Positions 57,556-64,000 of a DNA stretch of 64,000 nucleotides are shown in pieces (position 1 is the first letter of the stretch; the number at the start of each line of letters is the position of its first letter). The position numbers and the translations under genes were made by a program. Origin of the DNA: Paraspadella gotoi (lineage: Eukaryota; Chaetognatha); NCBI GenBank assembly GCA_051294375.1, contig CM119271.1, positions 9,439,308-9,503,307 on the forward strand, in the 5' to 3' direction. The notes under the pieces were generated by a model. It had not been told where the DNA came from. It searched no databases and was given only the letters and a program-made list of their open reading frames with translations.

Positions 57556-57889
57556 CTATCCTCTGACTTCAAGGGGACGTTCCCCTTCTATTTCGATGCG
57601 GCGCGTCACCGCTTCCGTTCGGTCGAATAGAAACCGCGCCGGCACCTTCTCAACTCCCTCCAGAGCGTTCAATCTCCATTGGTCTCTTCTTATTCTTGCC
57701 ACATTGTACACCTCTCGCAGCTCCTCCACGCTCTGCAACTTCCTTGCTTCTAACTTCTCACATTCCGCATAATCCCGCCTGCACCGCGTGATTCTCCTCT
57801 CAACTCTCGCGTGGTCCCAGCCTTCCCGTTGGTGCAACCTCGCTCTCCTCACATCTTCACCTGGATCGTAGCTGTACAGTGTAGCAAAT
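57556..57889 (-). pseudogene. Shifted-frame continuation of the viral polymerase ORF
   Basis: The frame is open here in a register different from the 1080-aa ORF and overlaps its last codons. The residues just upstream of the ORF 2 stop, read in this register (ATLYSYDPGEDVRRARL), look more like normal protein than the annotated C-terminus. The segment continues with Arg/Glu-rich helical sequence to a stop at 57556. I infer a frameshift near 57890 that cut the C-terminal NTPase-like domain in two. Alternatively it is a separate third viral ORF. No function is recognised beyond that. Confidence 0.5.
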
Positions 57890-60800
57890 GCCTGCCTCCG
57901 CGCACGCCTCCTTAACTCGCCATGGTCCTCCCTGCCCGAGCAACACTGGGCCCCACCGCATGGCTCTTGAAACCAGATCCGTTACCGTTTTCCAAATTGC
58001 TCCAAAGCTTGATTTCGGTGCAACTGCACTTTCCCTCTCCCTGATCGTTCCATAGGTATCCATCCACACGGCGTCTAGATCCACCAACCCTCGAATGGTC
58101 CGACACGCGTAAGTCTTTCCAGCTCCGTTACCCATGTATACGTATATCAACTCTCTGGGATAGAAGTCTCTTTTATGTCCGTGATATCCCAGATATGGAA
58201 TAGTGGACCAGGTCTTGGCTGCCCGCAGGTTCATTTGTAGAAGCCATCCATTCCCGCTCAGCGGCAAAAACTGATTACCGAGGTTTTCGAACTTAGCCCA
58301 GGACTCAAGCGGTATCTTCCCAGCCAAGTTCTCAACTCCTCCAAGTTTCCGCGCTAGGAATAGGGGCACGCCCATCTTCCCGCACAGTGACTCCTCTGTC
58401 ATCATCATTTCCTTTTTTGGAAATCCATATCTCACTTCAGCCAGATCAATCTCATCTATCGGGGGATAGCTCCAGTCCCTTTCTCTCTCAAGCAGTGACA
58501 ACCCATCATTTTCTCTTGATGGCCAGTATTGCCAACACCACTGCTTGGCAGTCTTTTGTTGCCACACGCGCAGGCATGCTCCTATTGTCTGGTTTTGTAC
58601 ACTTTCAACAAACTCTGCCTTGATCCTTCCTGGCAAGTATGACAGCAGGCTCTGGTGTCTTTTGACATATGCCTTGCTAGCATGGTTTTCCCACTCCTTT
58701 CCTGGTTTAGCGAGCGCTTCAAACTTTGGCATTCCCAGCACTTCTTCCCCATCATATCTAAAAAGCGGTGGTACCTCAGTGCTGAACCGGAACTTCCACC
58801 ACTCGAGTGGCTTGTCTGGTTTCTTTCCCTCTGGGTCTCGGACGACCATCAGTTTCTCGAGTGTGTGGGCAGCCATTCTTCGCGCATACTGCTTCTGCAA
58901 GCCCCGGCAGTGCAATTCCCAGTAGTTAGAAGCAATGCTGGGCAGAGAGGTCTGTATCCAAGTGCCCAGTTGCGTATACCAGTTCCCCGTCGCCAAGGTC
59001 GCCAGTAGAGAGCACAGAGGTTTTTCCGTGCGTGTTTTCTCTACCGCCGTGAGTTGCAGGAATTCATGGTTAGACCTCCCCGCCATCTGCTTAGTCGGAT
59101 TCAGCTGATGGTTCACCCCGCATAGGATCCCAAAATATACTGCCGCAGCTGCCACGTCCACAAATGCCACGTCCTCATCATCTCCGCAGAGCGCCTCAAA
59201 TCGAGTGTCACCAGGTGAGAGATATGGCTCGCAGTTCCTAATGTTAATGTCCATGTCCACCTTGTGCTTTCCGGTGTTATCCCGTGCGGTCGTTCTCGTT
59301 CCACTGTAGAGTCCTTGCACCATTCTGATGTAATATTTCCCGTCTTCGCCCAACTTCATCCCTGCCACGTCCGCATATTTCTTCTGCGGTCCGAAAATGA
59401 TATATGACTGAGCGTGGCTGATCACAGTCCAACAAAATGCAGCCGCCTTGGTCCGATTTTCCCAGCCAGATCCCTTCTCTAGGTGTAACCGCGCTGTCGC
59501 CATGCTCAAGGCACCCATCTCATAATTCGAGTGCTCTGAGTTATAATCACTATAGTCGGAAGACAACCAATAGGTCCCTTCTGATGCTGGTCCGGCAAGT
59601 CCCCCAGCCGATTCTGCCATCCAGGTTATCACATCCGCCGGGGTTTGTCTCACCATCACTCCCGGAGCCGCTCCCATATACATCTCCACCGCCTGATTTG
59701 AGTATTGTGCAATGAACGATTCCTCATCATAGGTCGCGTACAGTGCTCGCAGCTTGTGACCTGGTTCAGGTTTTACGAAGTAGTATGCTCGGTTAATTGG
59801 TTCCATCATCATCATACGCCGCAACGATTCGTCGTCCAAGTATTCTACTAAAGCTTTCTTGCCTGGCCGATCTGCCTCTGCCAACCTTGGCTCCTCAATC
59901 TTAACGTTCTTGATGCCCTTGCTCGCTCCTGACGCCCCACGCACTGCCCTCTCGCTCCAAAAATCCCGGTCATCCTTCCGGAGTATTTCTGGATTATAAG
60001 CACAGAAAATTTTCCTGAAATTCTCCTCTGCAGATTTTTCAAAGAGCTCTTCATAAACCGTGTATGCACTCTTACCTCCCGCAAACACGTCGTGACCGTA
60101 ATGTTGCTTCCGCATCACCTGGCAAGACCGGACGAACACTTCATATGGTAGATTTGCCTCGCCCTTGCACCGTATTGTGACATTCGTGAGTTTTCGAAGT
60201 TGCAGTAGTGATTCTCCTATCACATCCCCAAAACTTAGCGTGCGTCGAACTTGAGTCAATGGCGTCTTTATTCTGAGATACCATTCCGCCAGTGGCACCT
60301 CGAACCATCCATGACACAAAATTTCCATCCAGATCTGCACGTCCAGACTCACCATCGCTACTACCGTGCCGATGATTTCACTTTCGTCAGACTCCGGACT
60401 CAAGTTGTGCAGATATTCAGCGATTGGTTCAGCACCTGGCATTGCCGCAGTCAATGTGCCAATTGTGAAGGTCACCGGCATCCCTCCAACGGGCTTACGC
60501 CGCGGCATGTCCGACTCCCGCTCGCTCTTCCTTGGATAGAGTTTTTCAAGGCATCTGGCCATGAAACGTTGTTTGGCATCTCCCGAAATGTCCGCTCCTT
60601 CCTTCACCTCCAAAAGCTTCCTCCGTCGAGCCTCGATCATTGCAGTCTCGTCTCCGCTTTGCGACATCCTGCCGCTTCGCGCACCCAGCATTCGGTAGTC
60701 TTCCGGGCTAGTCACCGCGGGATGAACAGTCGCTAGATACGCGGCTCTGTTGCGAGGAGTCAGGGTAGACAGCCAAGCACGCAGTGGGGCCAGTCCGCTG

Positions 60801-61099
60801 TAGTAGTCCGAGCAATCAACGCTCTTGCACTTGGCCTTGTTGATCTCGCCCTTCCGGGAGGCCCACCAGCCACCGAACTGCTCCAACAGGGTGTTTGGGC
60901 ATGCCCCTGCCAGCAAGATGTGGTTTACCTGGACCTGCCGGCAGAGTTTCCTCCCGGGAATTGAGCGCCAACCTCCCCAGTCTCGCACCCCTAGACAACC
61001 GCATCGCGTGATTAGTGGTGGTTCGTCCACATCGATGGGTGCAATTCCGATGCTGCTGTTGAAGATCTTAGCACCCCGCTGACTTAGCAGTGGAGACAT
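57857..61099 (-). CDS. Totivirus-like RNA-dependent RNA polymerase with C-terminal P-loop motif (1080 aa)
   Basis: An open frame of 1080 codons from the ATG at 61099. RdRp motifs are in order: a basic PEPGHKLRA segment that suits motif F (444-452), motif A DYSDYNSEH (515-523), motif B SGTRTTARDNT (599-609) and motif C GDD (639-641), followed by LNPTKQM and EFLQL. The NSEH and SG-T-NT signatures place it with dsRNA viruses of the totivirus/chrysovirus assemblage (Ghabrivirales). The polymerase would transcribe and replicate dsRNA inside a capsid. About 350 residues behind GDD, a Walker A-like GNGAGKT (990-996) is followed by DLDAVWMDTYG, as in P-loop kinases or NTPases; I do not know this arrangement from typical members. 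The ORF is uninterrupted, suggesting recent integration or selection. Confidence 0.88.
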   Translation of the reverse strand: MSPLLSQRGAKIFNSSIGIAPIDVDEPPLITRCGCLGVRDWGGWRSIPGRKLCRQVQVNHILLAGACPNTLLEQFGGWWASRKGEINKAKCKSVDCSDYYSGLAPLRAWLSTLTPRNRAAYLATVHPAVTSPEDYRMLGARSGRMSQSGDETAMIEARRRKLLEVKEGADISGDAKQRFMARCLEKLYPRKSERESDMPRRKPVGGMPVTFTIGTLTAAMPGAEPIAEYLHNLSPESDESEIIGTVVAMVSLDVQIWMEILCHGWFEVPLAEWYLRIKTPLTQVRRTLSFGDVIGESLLQLRKLTNVTIRCKGEANLPYEVFVRSCQVMRKQHYGHDVFAGGKSAYTVYEELFEKSAEENFRKIFCAYNPEILRKDDRDFWSERAVRGASGASKGIKNVKIEEPRLAEADRPGKKALVEYLDDESLRRMMMMEPINRAYYFVKPEPGHKLRALYATYDEESFIAQYSNQAVEMYMGAAPGVMVRQTPADVITWMAESAGGLAGPASEGTYWLSSDYSDYNSEHSNYEMGALSMATARLHLEKGSGWENRTKAAAFCWTVISHAQSYIIFGPQKKYADVAGMKLGEDGKYYIRMVQGLYSGTRTTARDNTGKHKVDMDINIRNCEPYLSPGDTRFEALCGDDEDVAFVDVAAAAVYFGILCGVNHQLNPTKQMAGRSNHEFLQLTAVEKTRTEKPLCSLLATLATGNWYTQLGTWIQTSLPSIASNYWELHCRGLQKQYARRMAAHTLEKLMVVRDPEGKKPDKPLEWWKFRFSTEVPPLFRYDGEEVLGMPKFEALAKPGKEWENHASKAYVKRHQSLLSYLPGRIKAEFVESVQNQTIGACLRVWQQKTAKQWCWQYWPSRENDGLSLLERERDWSYPPIDEIDLAEVRYGFPKKEMMMTEESLCGKMGVPLFLARKLGGVENLAGKIPLESWAKFENLGNQFLPLSGNGWLLQMNLRAAKTWSTIPYLGYHGHKRDFYPRELIYVYMGNGAGKTYACRTIRGLVDLDAVWMDTYGTIRERESAVAPKSSFGAIWKTVTDLVSRAMRWGPVLLGQGGPWRVKEACAEAGICYTVQLRSR

Positions 61100-61111
61100 G
61101 TACTCACTCTT

Positions 61112-62140
61112 TTAGGTACATAGTTCCAAACCCATCTGCATTCCTGCCACTCCCCGGGCCCAGCCGCCACCACGTTCTTCAATTTGAGGCATGATGGGCT
61201 CTCCAAAATCATTTTTCTGGCGTTCCCACACATCTCGCATGATGACCAACTGCCTTTCGTTGTACCTGGGTCGCTGCCACCGGTACACGTCCAATGCCGA
61301 CTCAGCTTCAGCAATCAACCGTTCGCAGCCAGCTGCAAAAGCTTCCTCAGAAACCGACCTGCCGTTTTCCTGCATCTCTGTCCCGATCAGAGACTTTCTA
61401 TCAGGTGCCAGGGGAAGAATCGCTGCATCAAGCACCCGCATTAGCTGCTGTTCCTGGGGCCAAGACATCTCCCCTGCCCGAAGCAGCATCTTAACGTAAG
61501 CTATCACGCCCGTGTCGCAATCAACCTCCGTCCACAATCTCTTTTGGTTCCCAACACAGGCACAAATGGCTTTCTTGACCAATTCCCATTCTTCCGCGCC
61601 GATCTCCAGAGGACGTGTCCGCCGTGGCCGGAGATCATCCGCTAGTGCCAACCTCTCCGGAGCAAAACTGATTATCTCCATCCCATCCCGCACATCAACA
61701 ACTTCAGCATAACCCGGCGGACACCAGAACTCTTCTTCTTCAGCAGTGTCACTCAACACCAAAGAACCTGCTCCCTGCATTGTTGCATGAGGTTCCAAAG
61801 GTGCTATCCTATCCCGCACGGTAAACAGAGTTTGTGTGGTCGCCATGGCATTCCATCGTGAGATGAACGTCTGTCCACGACGAGTAGCCCTCTCAAGCTC
61901 CTCAAGCAGAAAATCTTCTTGCGCCTCATGCAACTCCCGCAGTTTCTGGAGTTGCCTGAGGCGGTGCACATCGTCCTCTCCCGGCGCGTCCCGAGCCAAT
62001 TCGTTGGCAATGGCCGCGTGCAATTCCCCCAGTTGGCGAGAGCAGGTATCTAACGCCTCCTCATAGGCGACTCGACTCCGCTCCGCACTTGCCGCAATCG
62101 ATTGAAAAGCTGCCACAATATCACGTGACGCAGCTCCCAT
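61112..62140 (-). CDS. Upstream ORF of the viral element (342 aa, unknown)
   Basis: An open frame from the ATG at 62140 to TAA. The N-terminal ~110 residues are Ala/Glu/Arg/Leu-rich and probably coiled-coil. A central acidic TAEEEEFW segment follows, then a helical C-terminal half. I do not recognise a capsid fold from sequence, although a capsid or capsid-associated protein would be expected upstream of a totivirus-like polymerase. The ORF ends 12 bases before the polymerase ATG and is in the same reading frame, so only one TAA plus four sense codons separates the two. Confidence 0.7.
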   Translation of the reverse strand: MGAASRDIVAAFQSIAASAERSRVAYEEALDTCSRQLGELHAAIANELARDAPGEDDVHRLRQLQKLRELHEAQEDFLLEELERATRRGQTFISRWNAMATTQTLFTVRDRIAPLEPHATMQGAGSLVLSDTAEEEEFWCPPGYAEVVDVRDGMEIISFAPERLALADDLRPRRTRPLEIGAEEWELVKKAICACVGNQKRLWTEVDCDTGVIAYVKMLLRAGEMSWPQEQQLMRVLDAAILPLAPDRKSLIGTEMQENGRSVSEEAFAAGCERLIAEAESALDVYRWQRPRYNERQLVIMRDVWERQKNDFGEPIMPQIEERGGGWARGVAGMQMGLELCT

Positions 62141-62240
62141 GACACTCTCTCAATTGCAACCTCGCTCAATAGACTTCCAATATGGAATAGACGCCTTCAC
62201 ATGGTTTTCACTGAAAAACACTTTCGTGCAAAAGCGTCTA

Positions 62241-62874
62241 TTTAGGGTCTGCAGCGTTTGTGATTGTGATTATATCTGTTTGTGGTTTTGAGTTTTTAAA
62301 GCATGATTTATCTTGATTGAAAACTGGTAAGTTTTTTTTTGTTTTTTTTTTTTTTTTCTGAAAAGAAAACAGAGCAAACAAATAATTGCGGGAATGGTTG
62401 CAAAAATATCTTATGTCAACAATAAACGAGAACAAATAAGGGGAAGATAAAAATGAAAAAGAAGAAGAGATCGGGAGACAAAGTCAAGCAACTCCGTCCA
62501 CATGAGACGGCAACTCAATCACGGGACTTCGGGAAGCGAGCAGGTCCCCGTTCTCGCGCTGAAGGCAGACAGAAAGTCTCTCAAAAAAGTGAGTAAGTTG
62601 GGAATGAAAAAGAAATTAAAGTAATTTTAGTCTTTTTCAATTTTTGTCAGTTGAATGTTTGAATTAATGAATGCTTATTTAATAGTTAATCCGTCAGAAA
62701 CGTCTGAAACGGCCTCCAAAATATATCCCGCTTGTTGCTTTGGCTTAATACGACGAGAATAATAAACTCAAGTTGGGAAAGAAAATAGAACTACAATGAG
62801 CTGTTTACTCTATACAGTTACTCTTTATTTATGAATTTCATTTTTTTTCTTCGTCTCGACGTAGATGGCCTGCC
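62241..62874 (+). repeat. Direct repeat B flanking the viral insertion
   Basis: Second copy of the 366-bp repeat, near-identical to 56630-56995 and split by an insertion at about 62333-62598. After GATGGCCTGCC the two copies diverge completely, marking a sharp breakpoint. Confidence 0.9.
62333..62598. repeat. Insertion of about 266 bp inside repeat B
   Basis: Absent from repeat A and bounded on both sides by GTAAGT, consistent with a 6-bp target duplication or microhomology. The left end is a long poly(T), so on the minus strand the insert ends in poly(A) like a retroposed fragment. On the plus strand it looks instead like a polypyrimidine tract, an AG acceptor, an ATG at about 62452 with a Lys-rich 47-codon frame, and a GTGAGT donor. 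Confidence 0.7.
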
Positions 62875-64000
62875 ATTACATTCAGATAAACGTTAACAGC
62901 CAGAATTAACCCAAAACCGCAAACGAGTGTCGCCCGAATTCGCCTCCTCCCTTTCGAAAATTAAATAATCATGATCGTCACAAATTTGAATTTCCTCGCA
63001 AAAACTTTAAATATTTCTCAGAACGACGACGACGACGACGACGAACCTAAAATTACCCAGAAACGGAGAAATCAAAAAGGCAAAAAAGAAAGAAAGATTT
63101 TCATGAAAGAATTCGCGATTGACTTGAGATCGACACCCACAGAAATAAAATTGGAAACCACTTTTCTTATGCATGCGTCAAGACGAAAGAAACTTCAGCT
63201 TTCTTTTTTTTTTATTTTCTTTTTTTTTTTAAGCCGGTGACATTTTGGGTTTTGTGTCTCGGGATTTTTCTGAAAAGAGAATCGGTAGTTGTCTTGAATC
63301 TTCGGAAACAACCTCAGGTTGTTTGAAATGTTGGACATATATTGTTGTATATATTTTAGGATGTTCGGTACAAGCCAGTGCAACGACTGATTTTTTGAAA
63401 GCTAAACGCGACGCGACATCCCAGAGTTTCATAAGAAACGACAGAATTTAAATTAATAAATCAAGAGATCAACTTCAAGTAGTATTAAACTTTCTTTTTC
63501 AACCACAGGTACATCATTAACGGATCCAAAGTTAAAATTCTGTCGAAATTTATCTCATTCTTCTTCTATGTACTGCTTTGAAATTCCAAAATTGCCTAAA
63601 TATGTCGTAAGACATAAATGGTTTTTTAGGCATACTTCTCACTTTGATCATACAAACACCTTGACCCCAAATTAAATTGGCCGCCATTCAATTTCTTAAC
63701 ACCGACGCAGCCAACTTTTTTTTATTAAAAAAAAAATTAAATCTGTTAATTGAAATCGTGAATTTTATTCTCTCACTCGCCCCAGTTCGTGAAATATTTC
63801 TGCTGTGAATGTTTCTCAACCAGGATTTCTCCTTTTTTTTTATTTCACGAAAACCCCAAACGAAAAACTTTCACTAAAACCGTTTCGTGACGAATGAGAA
63901 AGAATCTAGTGATACATAATTAAAGAGCATATCCGTTAACGTCAGCCATTTTTTTTTCGCCGACATTTGAGATTTACGAATTGATTTAAAACATCACGCA
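62875..64000. other. Spacer to the right edge
   Basis: No supportable gene. It includes a short (ACG)n tract at about 63023-63042 and several A/T homopolymers. Short frames of 60-90 codons are present on both strands but lack any recognisable feature. Confidence 0.55.

Larger units (their letters stand above)
57340..62150 (-). mobile_element. Endogenous viral element derived from a totivirus-like dsRNA virus
   Basis: A contiguous minus-strand block whose base composition is clearly GC-richer than the surroundings and which carries none of the microsatellites found everywhere else. It holds ORF 1 (62140-61112), the polymerase ORF (61099-57857) and a shifted continuation (about 57890-57556). 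There are no introns, no reverse transcriptase and no viral-type LTR of its own, which fits a cDNA copy of an RNA virus integrated in a host chromosome. It lies between direct repeats A and B. Its outer ends, near 57340 and 62150, are placed only by loss of coding and compositional change. Confidence 0.85.

Noticed and set aside
58000-61080. Plus-strand frames of 60-160 codons across the viral block
   Set aside because: They are antisense shadows of the GC-rich viral ORFs and lack recognisable motifs.

Overview
This is a metazoan genomic window. Genes are split into many short, relatively GC-rich exons with GT-AG introns, embedded in AT-rich DNA full of microsatellites. GA/TC dinucleotides dominate, followed by (CGT)n, (AATG)n, (GATT)n and (AAT)n arrays. 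White-type ABCG and BTB-kelch genes, a Penelope-like element carrying hammerhead ribozymes, tRNA-derived SINEs and a dsRNA-virus insertion fit an invertebrate, perhaps an arthropod or crustacean. The species cannot be named from sequence alone.

Layout. 1-755 is a 12-bp satellite. 756-8832 has no supportable gene and is dominated by simple repeats. 8833-14160 is an older dispersed repeat split by a 4.5-kb Penelope-like retroelement (9281-13815). The insertion is bounded by a 16-bp target-site duplication, and an uninterrupted copy of the host repeat lies at 18382-19201. The element has a decayed minus-strand reverse transcriptase/GIY-YIG ORF, two direct terminal repeats and one inverted one, each with a hammerhead ribozyme. 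A fourth, divergent ribozyme lies at 14.6 kb.

15078-29208 (minus) is a complete 19-exon White-type ABCG half-transporter gene. I could follow the reading frame across every splice junction to 779 residues. Its introns hold SINEs, minisatellites and hairpin-ended repeats. 29.3-43.1 kb is repeat-rich. It contains one possible small, frame-disrupted secreted-protein gene near 31.9 kb and fragments of several dispersed repeats. 43124-50717 (minus) is a 12-exon BTB-BACK-kelch gene (about 687 residues, glycine-rich tail) with one probable GC-AG intron.

50.7-57.3 kb holds no convincing gene, but it has a long inverted repeat at 56.0-56.35 kb. 57.3-62.15 kb (minus) is an endogenous copy of a totivirus-like dsRNA virus. 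It has an upstream 342-aa ORF and an open 1080-aa ORF with RNA-dependent RNA polymerase motifs A, B and C and, unusually, a P-loop NTPase/kinase-like motif behind the polymerase. It lies between two nearly identical direct repeats of about 366 bp. The host transporter and kelch genes have no obvious functional link to each other. The common theme of the window is invasion by retroelements and a viral cDNA into repeat-rich DNA.
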